Source: Neobacillus ginsengisoli | GTDB taxonomy: Bacteria > Bacillota > Bacilli > Bacillales_B > DSM-18226 | Assembly (NCBI RefSeq): GCF_030813055.1 | Contig: NZ_JAUSTW010000006.1 | Location: 62,001-126,000 of the forward strand | Direction: 5' to 3' | DNA: 64,000 nucleotides | In this document: in pieces, positions 8,993-18,895 of the stretch | Numbering within the stretch: position 1 is the first letter of the stretch | How the letters are laid out: each line of letters opens with the position of its first letter | Notes under the pieces: generated by a model | What the model was told of the DNA's origin: nothing | Seen by the model: only the letters and a program-made list of their open reading frames with translations | Database searches by the model: none | Translations under genes and position numbers: made by a program

Positions 8993-9234
8993 GCAGTGCC
9001 AGTTAAAACCCAAATAATTTTGAGCCTGGCCAGTTGCCAGTTACCCCTTATTTTCGCACACCCAGAAAAGATAAAGATTTCTGAATGTTGGAAATACTTT
9101 TAAAGGGTAATAGCATTTTTATCAGTACTGTTCTTTATTGAATTTCTAGTAAATTCATTTTAGTAAAAAAAATGTTAAACCTCATTTAGATGCGTTACGG
9201 TGAACCGTATCATAAATAATATTCAAAATAGTGT
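8993..9234. other. non-coding stretch
   Basis: No supported gene. It carries a second copy of GTGAACCGTATCATAA (9200-9215), the same 16 bp as at 6710; in both copies a frame reads EPYHK then stop, suggesting shared C-terminal remnants of one protein family. Confidence 0.4.
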
Positions 9235-9282
9235 TATTCAACAATAGGGCGCATTTCCGGAATAGGATTAGCGCCCTTTTTG
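9235..9282 (+). repeat. CAATCGGGCGC repeat, copy C with terminator-like hairpin
   Basis: TATTCAACAATAGGGCGC, then TTTCCGGAATAGGA, then GCGCCCTTTTT. Stem GGGCGC / GCGCCC with an inner CC/GG pair, and a T-run. Placed after a plus-strand gene. Confidence 0.75.
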
Positions 9283-9349
9283 CATGAAAGGGCTATTTTG
9301 CGGAATAGAAATAATAACTTAGATCATTCAAATTAAATTGCGTTTTCTA

Positions 9350-9396
9350 TTGACTAAATGTTCATTCAATAATAAAATAATACTGAAAATTCAGTA
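9350..9396 (+). promoter_or_regulatory. sigma-A promoter with TetR-type operators
   Basis: -35 TTGACT (9350-9355), 17-bp spacer, -10 TAAAAT (9373-9378). The spacer contains a partial dyad (TAAATGTTCATTCA), and a clean palindrome TACTGAAAATTCAGTA (9381-9396) covers the likely transcription start. This fits autorepression by the TetR protein encoded second in the operon. Confidence 0.65.
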
Positions 9397-9413
9397 AAAA
9401 CGGAGGGGTTAAA

Positions 9414-10166
9414 TTGGATTTACATTTCGAGATTACCGGCAATGGTCATCCTGTTGTTCTTATTCATAGTGGTGGGGCTGATTTGAGGCAATGGACATTT
9501 TTAGTATCTCTTTTATCTAAGAATTACAAAGTGATTGCTTTTGATGGCCGTGGTGCTGGTAAATCACCATCCCCTATAAAACATGCAAACTATGTTGAAG
9601 ATGTACTGGCACTAATGGATTACCTAGAACTTAATCAGGCAACGATTATAGGCCATTCCATGGGCGGACAGATTGCAACTGATTTCGCTCTTAATTACCC
9701 TGAAAGAGTATCAAAACTTGTATTAATTGCTCCTTCTTTGACTGGTTTTCCCTATTCAAAAGAGTTTGAACAATATCATAACAAAATATTGGAAGCTGCT
9801 CCCAATATAGATAAGATGTTAGAGCTTGCCCTTCATTCACCAACATATCAAGTCGTTATCGATAGTCCGCACAAAGATCTCACTGTTCAAATGCTCAGGC
9901 ATCATTTCGGGCGCATGCTTAAGTGGCCCGCTGATTTCTGCATGGAATGGCCTCAGCCGCCAGCAATGGAACGATTAGGAGAATTGAATCCCGAAACTTT
10001 ATTTATTATCGGTAAAAAGGACTTGGCAGATAATTTTCGAGTTGCCGATTGTTTCCGTAAGGTTCCAAACATTCATTTCATTGAATTAGAGGATGCCGAT
10101 CATATGCTGCCCCTCACTCATTCTGAAGATTTATATCAAGAAATCATTGCTTTTTTGGAGGATTGA
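9414..10166 (+). CDS. alpha/beta hydrolase
   Basis: 250 residues of the alpha/beta hydrolase fold. The oxyanion region HSGGADLRQW is near residue 20, the nucleophile elbow GHSMGG near 81-86, a probable catalytic Asp in GKKDLADN and a His in DADHML near the C-terminus. The start is TTG 9414 after CGGAGGGG. Family members hydrolyse esters, epoxides or C-C bonds; the substrate cannot be read. The TetR gene follows after 7 bp, so its expression is probably drug- or lipid-inducible. Confidence 0.88.
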   Translation: MDLHFEITGNGHPVVLIHSGGADLRQWTFLVSLLSKNYKVIAFDGRGAGKSPSPIKHANYVEDVLALMDYLELNQATIIGHSMGGQIATDFALNYPERVSKLVLIAPSLTGFPYSKEFEQYHNKILEAAPNIDKMLELALHSPTYQVVIDSPHKDLTVQMLRHHFGRMLKWPADFCMEWPQPPAMERLGELNPETLFIIGKKDLADNFRVADCFRKVPNIHFIELEDADHMLPLTHSEDLYQEIIAFLED

Positions 10167-10173
10167 AGTTAAA

Positions 10174-10758
10174 ATGCCACGTACACCCGAAGAGAATGAC
10201 CGTATTCGCCAAGCATCCAAAGAAAAAATTCGCGCTGCAGCTATGGAGTTATTTATGAAACAAGGATATTACACTACTTCTATAAGCGCTATAGCCAAAC
10301 AAGCGGGCATTTCGAAAGGGTTACTTTATAACTACTACAAAGGAAAAGAAGAGCTGCTTTCTGAAATGGTCGAGGCCAGAATCAGGGAAGTGGTTGAGGT
10401 CATGGAAGAAGCAATCACCTTAGATACACCTAGTGAACAGCTTGAACATATAGTCAATGGTGCCATTGATAATATCTACAAAAAACCGGCAGTCCATCGG
10501 TTCTATCTACACCTGCAAACTCAGCCAGAGGCAGATGAAGAGTTGATAAAATACAGTCATCTCATTATTGAAGAAAATGCTAGACAATTTGAGTTACAAT
10601 GTAAAATATTTGAAAGAATGGGAGAAAAGGAACCAAGGAAACGATCGTTATATTTTTCATCTGTGCTACAAGGTATTATGTTGATGATATCTACCTATCT
10701 ACAGAAGTTTCCGATAGAAGAAATAAAGAAGCAGATTATAAGGGAGTTTTGTAACTAG
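10174..10758 (+). CDS. TetR/AcrR family repressor
   Basis: 194 residues. The N-terminal HTH (about 14-60) contains AAMELFMKQGYYTTSISAIA and the recognition part KQAGISKGLLYNYYKGKEEL; the rest is a helical ligand domain. It follows the hydrolase by 7 bp with GGAGG inside the hydrolase end. The frame is open back to 10093, but ATG 10174 is the start expected for the family. It probably binds the palindromes at 9355-9396. Confidence 0.92.
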   Translation: MPRTPEENDRIRQASKEKIRAAAMELFMKQGYYTTSISAIAKQAGISKGLLYNYYKGKEELLSEMVEARIREVVEVMEEAITLDTPSEQLEHIVNGAIDNIYKKPAVHRFYLHLQTQPEADEELIKYSHLIIEENARQFELQCKIFERMGEKEPRKRSLYFSSVLQGIMLMISTYLQKFPIEEIKKQIIREFCN

Positions 10759-10778
10759 TCTACCGTTTAAAAGGGGCA

Positions 10779-10832
10779 TATCTTGAATAAAGTTTAACAA
10801 GGATCTTCAACAATCGGGCGCGATTATGGAAT
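10779..10832 (+). repeat. CAATCGGGCGC repeat, copy D
   Basis: TCTTGAATAAAGTTTAA, then CTTCAACAATCGGGCGCG, then ATTATGGAAT. The leader matches copy G (18465-18520) over more than 40 bp. This copy lacks the right stem arm. Confidence 0.65.
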
Positions 10833-11106
10833 AAAATTTAGATTTTTAACGACTTTATTGTTAAAGCATTTTTTATCAAAAATTAAATAACTTTATTTAC
10901 CCCCATCAAAAAACAGGATGGGGGTATGCGTGTTTGAAGTTTTAAAATTAAATTTATATATCTTGACATTTCCTTATTGCAGGTGGTGACAGCTTGGCTG
11001 GTACTACCCCTAAATTAGCTTGTAAAAATCAATACATATGTGCATTCAATCAAGGAATTTAGTCCAATATAAAAAATAGTAAACACATAGAAGGGGTTTT
11101 TGAAGT
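10833..11106. other. leader region of the helicase gene
   Basis: About 270 bp without a gene. It contains a perfect 9-bp inverted repeat ACCCCCATC / GATGGGGGT (10899-10925) with no T-run, and a TTGACA at about 10974 that could be a -35 box. Long leaders are common for cold-inducible helicase genes, but no regulator was recognised. Confidence 0.4.
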
Positions 11107-12561
11107 ATGACAACATTTCATGAAATGGGCATTAATGAACCCATTCAAAGAGCGATTACGGATATGGGATTTGAAGAAGCATCTCCTATTCAAGAGAAAG
11201 CCATTCCCATAGCTTTGACGGGGAAGGACATTATTGGTCAAGCACAAACAGGTACAGGAAAGACGGCTGCCTTCGCCATACCGATCTTGGAGAAAGTGGA
11301 TACGAACAAAAAATATGTTCAGGCGATTGCAATTGCACCGACAAGAGAATTAGCTATTCAGGTTTCAGAAGAGATCAATCGGCTGGCGAAATATATGGGC
11401 ATATCTTCTCTCCCTATTTATGGAGGACAGTCTATAGATCGCCAAATCAAGGCATTAAAAAAGGGCCCTCACATTATTACGGGAACACCTGGAAGACTTT
11501 TGGACCACATTCAACGTAAAACGCTGAAGTTAGACCGCATCTCAGTGGTGGTTTTGGATGAAGCTGATGAAATGTTAGATATGGGCTTTCTGGAGGATAT
11601 CGAACGAATCCTCAAAGAGACCCCTGAAGAAAAACAAACCTTGCTGTTCTCTGCAACCATGCCCAAACCGATTCAAAATCTTGCGGAAAGGTTTATGAAC
11701 GATCCAGAGTTAGTAAAGATGAAAGCGAAGGAAGTTACCTCTCCAACTGTAAAGCAAATTTATTATGAGGTTAATGAACGAGATAAATTTGAAGTGCTTT
11801 GCCGTCTACTAGACGTGGATAACCCAGAATTAGCCGTTATTTTTGGAAGAACAAAAAGACGCGTGGATGAATTAAGTGATGCATTGAATAAAAGAGGGTA
11901 CCTTGCTGATGGGTTGCACGGAGATTTAAATCAACGACAGCGAGATGTTGTGATGAATAAATTTCGTGAGGGAAACATTGATATTTTAGTTGCGACCGAT
12001 GTGGCTGCGAGGGGAATCGATGTTTCAGGGGTTACCCACGTCTACAATTTTGACATTCCTCAAGACCCGGAAAGTTATGTTCACCGAATCGGCAGAACGG
12101 GGCGAGCAGGTAAGACGGGGTTAGCTATTACATTTGTTACACCGAGGGAAACCGGACAGATTCACAGTATTGAAAAAGCCTCGAAAGGAAAGATCCAGCG
12201 CAAATCAATACCGACGGTAGCAGAGGCAATGGAGTCTATACAAAGAGCCGCATTAGAAAAGATGATTCAATTGGTTGAAGAGGAGCAGTACATACAGTTT
12301 AAACAAGCAGCAAGCGAATTGCTCGATCAGTATGATTCGATAGCGTTAGTTTCAATTGCCTTGAAATTGTTGTCGAAGGAACAGAGGGATGTTCCCGTTC
12401 AGCTAACTTCCGAGACACCGCGATATGCCAATAAGCCTAAAATAAAGGTACAAGAGAAACCAAGGAGAAACTATAAAGGGAATAGGGAATTTGGGGGAAA
12501 AGGGGGAAATGGTAAACGTAAAAAAACTTCCAGGTCCTCAAAAGAAAGGATTATGAAATGA
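11107..12561 (+). CDS. cshA: DEAD-box ATP-dependent RNA helicase
   Basis: 484 residues resembling CshA, the main Bacillus RNA helicase of the degradosome, ribosome assembly and cold adaptation. Motifs in order: Q motif ([13 protein letters not shown]), I AQTGTGKT, Ia PTRELA, Ib [20 protein letters not shown], then IV-VI ending [10 protein letters not shown]. The C-terminal 120 residues end in a basic glycine-rich tail (residues about 445-484). Length fits CshA. ATG 11107 follows GAAGGGG. A clear terminator follows. Confidence 0.92.
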   Translation: MTTFHEMGINEPIQRAITDMGFEEASPIQEKAIPIALTGKDIIGQAQTGTGKTAAFAIPILEKVDTNKKYVQAIAIAPTRELAIQVSEEINRLAKYMGISSLPIYGGQSIDRQIKALKKGPHIITGTPGRLLDHIQRKTLKLDRISVVVLDEADEMLDMGFLEDIERILKETPEEKQTLLFSATMPKPIQNLAERFMNDPELVKMKAKEVTSPTVKQIYYEVNERDKFEVLCRLLDVDNPELAVIFGRTKRRVDELSDALNKRGYLADGLHGDLNQRQRDVVMNKFREGNIDILVATDVAARGIDVSGVTHVYNFDIPQDPESYVHRIGRTGRAGKTGLAITFVTPRETGQIHSIEKASKGKIQRKSIPTVAEAMESIQRAALEKMIQLVEEEQYIQFKQAASELLDQYDSIALVSIALKLLSKEQRDVPVQLTSETPRYANKPKIKVQEKPRRNYKGNREFGGKGGNGKRKKTSRSSKERIMK

Positions 12562-12568
12562 ATACAAG

Positions 12569-12600
12569 GAGGATGATATCAGCTATCATCCTCTTTTTTT
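12569..12600 (+). terminator. terminator of the cshA gene
   Basis: Perfect stem GAGGATGATA / TATCATCCTC with a 5-base loop and eight or more Ts. Confidence 0.9.
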
Positions 12601-12737
12601 TGCCCTTTTTCCTCTCTGGATTGTGGGTTGTTTATATGTTCATTTTTATATTTTTTATTTTACGTTTCTCGTAAGATAGGGAAGGGTTTAAGTCTGCCAG
12701 TCAATGAATAGGTAAACAACAGCTTCGTAACCGGGGA

Positions 12738-12762
12738 CATTAAAGGGCCAGATTATGGAGGA
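12738..12762 (+). repeat. GGGCCAGATTATGGAGG repeat, copy E
   Basis: CATTAAAGGGCCAGATTATG followed by GAGGA; 23 of 25 bases shared with copy B at 6632. The rest of the 12601-12881 interval shows no gene. Confidence 0.5.
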
Positions 12763-12881
12763 AAAAAAAGGAGTAAGAATACTGATTAAAGAACATTTGT
12801 GAAGTTGTTCACTTAAACTACGGTCGGGTTAGTTGAAAATTAAAAAAAGCCCTAAGAGTCTACTTAGAGCATTACAATCCA

Positions 12882-13283
12882 TTATTGTTTTTTATATTCT
12901 CCGATTTTTTCAACGGCAGCTTTTACAAATTCCGAATTTACAACCTTATCTGCTGAAATGGGCTGCTTTATAGAACCTTGTTCTACATACCAGTCCTCAT
13001 CCGATTTTATTGCCTTCGGATCAACGAAACCGTTTGGATCAAGGAGTGGCATGTTCATCTGGTCCAGCTGTTCAACTGGAGTCTTCATGTAGTCAGACAT
13101 AATCTTTGCAATCTTGTCTTTATTTTCGCTTCCATAAAGGAATGCGTTATCGTATAACCTTACTGCTTTTAAGTAAGCAGTCATGAAATGAGTAGCTAAG
13201 TCTTTTTTCTTAGCAAAATCAGGGCTGTACATGATAACACCAGTCTCTTCGTTAGGTGCATATTCCTGTGGATCTTTGAATGG
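12882..13283 (-). pseudogene. ABC transporter substrate-binding protein, C-terminal fragment (NMT1/SsuA-like)
   Basis: The open part (from ATG 13232) encodes 116 residues typical of the C-terminal half of nitrate/sulfonate/thiamine-precursor binding proteins: TAYLKAVRLYDNAF, IMSDYMKTPVEQLDQM and WYVEQGSIKQPISADKVV. The same frame continues upstream without start as TPFKDPQEYAPNEETGVIM to 13283, where the coding sequence ends abruptly at an IS3-like terminal sequence. The N-terminal domain, signal peptide and any transporter partners are missing. Confidence 0.75.
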
Positions 13284-13308
13284 TGTCTAACTTTATGGGG
13301 TCACTTCA
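13284..13308. mobile_element. solo terminal inverted repeat of an IS3-family element
   Basis: The minus strand reads TGAAGTGACCCCATAAAGTT then AGACA, matching the TGAACTGACCCC..AAAAGTTAGACA pattern I associate with IS3/IS150-group ends. No transposase follows. It sits exactly at the break of the substrate-binding-protein gene. Confidence 0.5.
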
Positions 13309-13319
13309 GTATCGCTACG

Positions 13320-13445
13320 ACTTTTTCTTTTTTAGCAATCGGGCGCTGTCCTGTAGTAAGGATTGAGATCTTTTTTGTATTTAAGGGCCAGATTGTTGAA
13401 CATCACGTTTAAAGAAAATTGGTAAGAATGAAGAGATTGTGAAAA
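13320..13445 (+). repeat. CAATCGGGCGC repeat, copy F (long composite copy)
   Basis: CGACTTTTTC, AGCAATCGGGCGCTGTCCTG, TTAAGGGCCAGATTGTTG (13381-13398), then AGAAAATTGG and AAGAGATTGTGAAAA in order. It joins the CAATCGGGCGC half and the GGGCCAGATTGT half, showing that both belong to one unit. Confidence 0.6.
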
Positions 13446-13473
13446 CAAGTATTATGCATTAGGTACTCGGTGA

Positions 13474-13612
13474 TTAAGCTACTTGTAAGATATCGATTAT
13501 AGATTCCTCTTTAACAAAAACCCCCACCTGTCTTGAATGACATAAGATCGATAAGTCATTCCATTCATGATCAAAATTGACAGCAAGCATTTCCAACAGA
13601 TTATTGGTCGTC
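13474..13612 (-). pseudogene. C-terminal remnant of an unrecognised protein
   Basis: An open minus-strand frame reads TTNNLLEMLAVNFDHEWNDL, then SILCHSRQVGVFVKEES, ending IIDILQVA and a stop at 13474. The reading frame is blocked upstream by a stop and has no start. Composition looks protein-like, but I do not recognise the family. Low confidence. Confidence 0.3.
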
Positions 13613-13715
13613 GAACTCACTGTTAAACCAGCTATTCGTCATTTGATGATCGATAAACTAACAAAGGGTAACTATCATTAAATATGCGGTTGTCCCCCTC
13701 CATTAGGCAGGGGAC

Positions 13716-14633
13716 TCATACGTTTATCGTTTGGCCATATTTCTCCCTCAGGCGCTTTATATCTTCTTTAGGTGGAAAACCAAACATGCGGGAATATTCA
13801 CGGCTGAATTGCGATGGACTTTCATAGCCTACCTGGAATGCGACATCAGCGGCATCTGTTGACTCGGATAATAACAGGCGCCGGGCTTCCTGCAGTCTCA
13901 GTTGTTTTTGGAACTGAATAGGGCTCATAGCGGTTACCTCTTTAAAGTGCCTATGAAGTGAAGCAACACTCATATTCGCTATTTCCGCAAGCTCCTCAAT
14001 CCGAAAAGATCTATCATAGTTCTTCATGATCTGTTCGATAACGTCTCTGATAAGATAGGTAGAGCTTCCTTCTATTGCCATTTGTTTCAGCACATCCCCA
14101 TGCGGCCCTTGAAAAACCCTATAGAGAATTTCCTTCGTAAATAGAGGACCAAGAACCGGAATATCGTCCGGATTGTCTAGCAAACGAGCTAACCTGATGA
14201 CGGCATCCAACATCGATAACTCCATCGGGCTGACGAACATGGCTCGCTTAGCATTCTCTTTCTTTCCACCTTGAATTTTAAAATCACGTAAAACATCTAA
14301 GATTTGACTCGGTGTAAATACAAGATTGAGAGCCAGATACGGAACATCGGAAGAAGCTTCTACAACTTGCCCGGCAACCGGCAGGTCGACCGATGCAACA
14401 AGGTAATCGGAAGGACTGTACCTAAAGCGCTCCTGAGCGAGCATTACCTCCTTCGCTCCCTGAACGATAATGCATAAAGAAGGCTTGTAAACACTGTGAT
14501 TTGGACCGGTAACATGAGAGCGGCGAATAAAATATAAAGACGGAACCCCAGTCGCGTGAACACCATCCTGTCCTGAATAACGCTCTATGAGTTCAGCGAG
14601 CTCAACCTGCTGTTTATAGATTTGTTCAGACAT
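13716..14633 (-). CDS. AraC family transcriptional regulator
   Basis: 305 residues. The N-terminal half (about 20-170) is an AraC_N-type domain found in regulators of aldehyde- or alcohol-stress genes, with CIIVQGAKEVMLAQERFRYS. The C-terminal half (about 195-295) carries two HTH motifs: IEELAEIANMSVASLHRHFK and DAADVAFQVGYESPSQFSRE. The start follows AAGGAGGA. It is divergent from an aldo/keto reductase with a 204-bp gap, the standard regulator/target layout. Confidence 0.93.
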   Translation of the reverse strand: MSEQIYKQQVELAELIERYSGQDGVHATGVPSLYFIRRSHVTGPNHSVYKPSLCIIVQGAKEVMLAQERFRYSPSDYLVASVDLPVAGQVVEASSDVPYLALNLVFTPSQILDVLRDFKIQGGKKENAKRAMFVSPMELSMLDAVIRLARLLDNPDDIPVLGPLFTKEILYRVFQGPHGDVLKQMAIEGSSTYLIRDVIEQIMKNYDRSFRIEELAEIANMSVASLHRHFKEVTAMSPIQFQKQLRLQEARRLLLSESTDAADVAFQVGYESPSQFSREYSRMFGFPPKEDIKRLREKYGQTINV

Positions 14634-14689
14634 AAGAGTCCTCCTTGTTCTTTATTCTTGCTAGTTCCATTCTAATGCATTTTCGCCTA

Positions 14690-15824
<1,135 letters not shown>

Positions 15825-15914
15825 GTGATGTAACATGTATTTCTTCTGCTGACAACAAGTTTAACAACCTTCGGCTAATAGAAGAGTAAATATAAATGAA
15901 AGAAGGGAAATTAA

Positions 15915-16244
15915 ATGTCAGATTTAAAAGAGCTTACTGTTGCACAGAAAAAGTTAGGAAATTTTGCGCCGAAGCTTGTGCAATTAACTGATGATGTTTT
16001 GTTTGGAGATGTATGGAAGCGTGAGGAGCTTTCTCCACGTGACCGCAGTTTAATTACCGTTGCTTCTTTATTAACAGGTGGAAATACCGAGCAACTGAAA
16101 TCCCATTTAAATTTAGCAAAACAAAACGGTCTTTCGGAAGAAGAACTAATCGAAGTCATGACCCATCTTGCTTTCTATGCAGGTTGGCCGAAGGCAATGT
16201 CAGCCATTACGGTTGCAAAAGAAGTATTCACAAAAGAAAAATAA
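15915..16244 (+). CDS. carboxymuconolactone decarboxylase family protein
   Basis: 109 residues with the CMD fold: LSPRDRSLITVASLLTGGNT, LKSHLNLAKQNGLSEEELIE and HLAFYAGWPKAMSAI. The AhpD-type CxxC motif is absent, so it is not an AhpD peroxidase; the family includes lactone decarboxylases and many uncharacterised members. ATG 15915 follows AAAGAAGGG. An SDR gene follows 25 bp downstream in the same probable operon with the aldo/keto reductase. Confidence 0.9.
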   Translation: MSDLKELTVAQKKLGNFAPKLVQLTDDVLFGDVWKREELSPRDRSLITVASLLTGGNTEQLKSHLNLAKQNGLSEEELIEVMTHLAFYAGWPKAMSAITVAKEVFTKEK

Positions 16245-16269
16245 AAATAACGAAAGGATGTTATTTAGT

Positions 16270-17007
16270 ATGTCTAATATTCAATGTAAAGTTGTCATTA
16301 TTACGGGTGCTTCTAGTGGAATTGGAGAAGCTACTGCAAAAGAACTTGCATCCAAAGGGGCGAAATTGGTTCTTGCAGCCCGTCGTGAAGATCGATTAAA
16401 GAAACTACAAGAAGAGATTCAAAATAATGGCGGAGTAGCTATTTATAAAGTGACGGATGTAACTTCGCATGAACAAATGGAAGAGCTAGCTGAGGTTGCT
16501 CTTAAAGAGTTTGGAAAAATCGACGTATTAGTCAATAATGCCGGACTCATGCCAAATTCATTTCTTTATATGAAAAAAATTGATGACTGGAACCGAATGA
16601 TTGACGTCAACATTAAAGGAGTTCTTTATGGAATTGCCGCAGTGCTTCCTTTTATGAGAGAACAAAAATCAGGTCATATCATCAATCTTTCTTCGGTAGC
16701 TGGACACTTTGTTGGAGCCGCAAGTGCGGTCTATGCAGGAACGAAGTTTGCTGTACGGGCGATTTCTGAGGGTCTTCGTAAAGAAGAGGCTGCAAACAAC
16801 ATTCGCTCCACCATTATCTCACCAGGAATGGTTAAATCGGAATTAACAGAATCGATCGATCCGAATTTTAAACCTATGATCGATAAAATGTATGAGGATG
16901 CTATTGAAGCAGATAGCATTGCTCGTGCCATTGCTTTTGCGATTGAACAACCATCTGATGTAGCGATTAATGAGATGATTATTCGTCCTACAAGTCAAGA
17001 GCGGTAA
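16270..17007 (+). CDS. SDR family NAD(P)-dependent oxidoreductase
   Basis: 245 residues, classical short-chain dehydrogenase. TGASSGIG (12-19) binds the cofactor, NNAG is near residue 88, the active-site Ser is in INLSSVAG and the YAGTK catalytic pair is near 157-161. The first-strand arginines (AARREDR) suggest NADPH. ATG 16270 has GAAAGGATG upstream; the earlier in-frame start lies inside the CMD gene. It completes a redox operon with the aldo/keto reductase and CMD protein. Terminator at 17064. Confidence 0.93.
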   Translation: MSNIQCKVVIITGASSGIGEATAKELASKGAKLVLAARREDRLKKLQEEIQNNGGVAIYKVTDVTSHEQMEELAEVALKEFGKIDVLVNNAGLMPNSFLYMKKIDDWNRMIDVNIKGVLYGIAAVLPFMREQKSGHIINLSSVAGHFVGAASAVYAGTKFAVRAISEGLRKEEAANNIRSTIISPGMVKSELTESIDPNFKPMIDKMYEDAIEADSIARAIAFAIEQPSDVAINEMIIRPTSQER

Positions 17008-17063
17008 TCCTTTATTTGTTTTTGGTTCAGTTAAAGTTAAACAATTATGATATTTATTTAATA

Positions 17064-17095
17064 AACAGCCAGGTTCATTTATCTGGCTGTTTTTA
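17064..17095 (+). terminator. terminator of the redox operon
   Basis: Perfect 9-bp stem AACAGCCAG / CTGGCTGTT followed by TTTT. Confidence 0.88.
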
Positions 17096-17169
17096 TAAAT
17101 TTTGGAGGAATTAATGATTATCTGTGTTCAGCAGCAACAATAAATGTGAGAACTAAGGAGGACTAAAAG

Positions 17170-18390
17170 TTGTATACACGGGTAAAAAAACTATTTGCGA
17201 TAAAAGGATATAGTTTATTCCTCATTTGTGTACTGCTGGTTGGTATCGGAATTTCTATTACGCAGCCATATTTATCCTTGTATGCTACAGAAGATTTGGG
17301 AATGAGTGCGGGAGCCTTTGGCGTTTTCATGGCAGTGAGTTCATTAAGCGGAGTAGTGGTCAACTCGCTAATTGCTAAACAATCGGATAGTGGGCTGGAC
17401 CGAAAATGGTTGATTATTTTAGCCATGCTTTCATCTGCTTTGGGATATGCTTCGTATTTAGCTTTTCATAACTTTATTATTCTGTTGATAGTCATCACTC
17501 TTTTTAATGGATTAGGGGCTCCTGCCATGCCGCAAATCTACGCCTGCGCACAGGAATCGGCAAATGCAAGCCAAACCGATGATAAGACTTTTGCGATGTC
17601 TACATTACGTTCTCTTGTATCTCTCGGATTCCTAATAGGACCATTAGGCGGTACATTCATTTTGGGAGCACTTGGATACAAAGGGCTTTTTCTAGGGACA
17701 TCCGCAATCTATCTTACAATTGCATCTCTTGTATTCCTGTTTCTACAAAAACGAAAATCTGTTCAACGCAATGACAGGAAGGGAAAAAGAACAGGCACCT
17801 CATCACTTAAAAGCAGGCAAATCATGCAGCCGCTTATCGCCTTTATCTTTTTGTTTGCGGTCAATGCTATTAATGGAATCAACACGCCGTTGTTTATTGT
17901 AAATGAACTCCATGGTTCGCATACGGATGTCGGTTTAGTCGTTAGTATTTCTGCTGGTTTGGAAATTCCCATCATGCTTTTATTAGGTACCCTGGGCAGA
18001 AAAATATCGAACCATTCCTTAATGATGATCGGCTGTTTTGTGGCTCTTATCTATTACACCCTCTTAAGTATATCGACCCATTCCTGGCAACTTATCGCAG
18101 CACAGCTTCTGCAGGCAATGTATGTAGCTATTGTCATGGGCAATGGACTAAGCTATTTCACGGATTTATTACCTAATTCACCGGGACTGTCCACAACGAT
18201 TTATTACAACGGGTCCATCATTGGAAGGATAGTGGGAAATATGGGTGGTGGTATCTTTGCCCAGTTTGTAGGATTTCGTCATGTTTATTGGGCGTGTCTC
18301 GCAATTGTCATTTTCTCGTTGTTTATCTTATGGAGAACAAAACCTCATGAGGAACTCGAAGCAATAACAGGACACACTCGGTCCGTGTAG
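17170..18390 (+). CDS. MFS sugar efflux transporter (SET family)
   Basis: 406 residues with about 12 membrane segments. Early motifs ISITQPYLSLYATEDLGMSA and LGAPAMPQIYACAQESAN point to the sugar-efflux (SetA-like) branch of the major facilitator superfamily. The start is TTG 17170 with AAGGAGG 7 bases upstream. Single-gene unit, followed by repeat copy G. The substrate is not readable. Confidence 0.85.
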   Translation: MYTRVKKLFAIKGYSLFLICVLLVGIGISITQPYLSLYATEDLGMSAGAFGVFMAVSSLSGVVVNSLIAKQSDSGLDRKWLIILAMLSSALGYASYLAFHNFIILLIVITLFNGLGAPAMPQIYACAQESANASQTDDKTFAMSTLRSLVSLGFLIGPLGGTFILGALGYKGLFLGTSAIYLTIASLVFLFLQKRKSVQRNDRKGKRTGTSSLKSRQIMQPLIAFIFLFAVNAINGINTPLFIVNELHGSHTDVGLVVSISAGLEIPIMLLLGTLGRKISNHSLMMIGCFVALIYYTLLSISTHSWQLIAAQLLQAMYVAIVMGNGLSYFTDLLPNSPGLSTTIYYNGSIIGRIVGNMGGGIFAQFVGFRHVYWACLAIVIFSLFILWRTKPHEELEAITGHTRSV

Positions 18391-18464
18391 TATGTAATCA
18401 TATATTTTAATTTTAAAAGGAAGTTAATAGCTGTCATCGAGTTAGTTTTTCTTGTTGTGCTAAT

Positions 18465-18520
18465 CTTGAATAAGATTTAAGCAATGATATTCAACAATCG
18501 GGCGCGTTTGTTGAACAATC
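18465..18520 (+). repeat. CAATCGGGCGC repeat, copy G
   Basis: TCTTGAATAAGATTTAA, then TATTCAACAATCGGGCGCG, then TTTGTTGAACAATC. The leader is shared with copy D. Confidence 0.65.
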
Positions 18521-18559
18521 AAGGTAGAAAATGATCAAAATTTTTTAAAAAAACCAAGA

Positions 18560-18651
18560 TTAAACCTCATGAAGAAGAATCCATTTTGATCAATTTTTTT
18601 CTAAATGGATTTTTCTTATTTATCGTAAAAAATGGGGTTTGTGAGGTTTAA
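18560..18651. repeat. imperfect long inverted repeat
   Basis: Outer arms TTAAACCTCA (18560-18569) and TGAGGTTTAA (18642-18651); inner arms AGAAGAATCCATTT and AAATGGATTTTTCT. A 92-bp hairpin-capable element with no coding content; it may be a terminator pair or a miniature mobile element. Confidence 0.5.
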
Positions 18652-18895
18652 ACTTTATTTCTACGATACAGCATTGAGCCTTACAGGAAACGATAGTTTA
18701 ATAAAAACAGCGGCAGTCTAAGACATATATTAATAGCCTCGGGCTACCACTATGTTTCGGGATGGATCAGTCTCGGAGACAATTATGTTGAAAGAAAATA
18801 AAGTGTTAGACCAAAAATAAAGTATTAGACTTGCTCAAGAAGAGCAAAGTATCGATAAACGAAACAGTCGATGAACAGGAGAGTGAAGAGGAATC

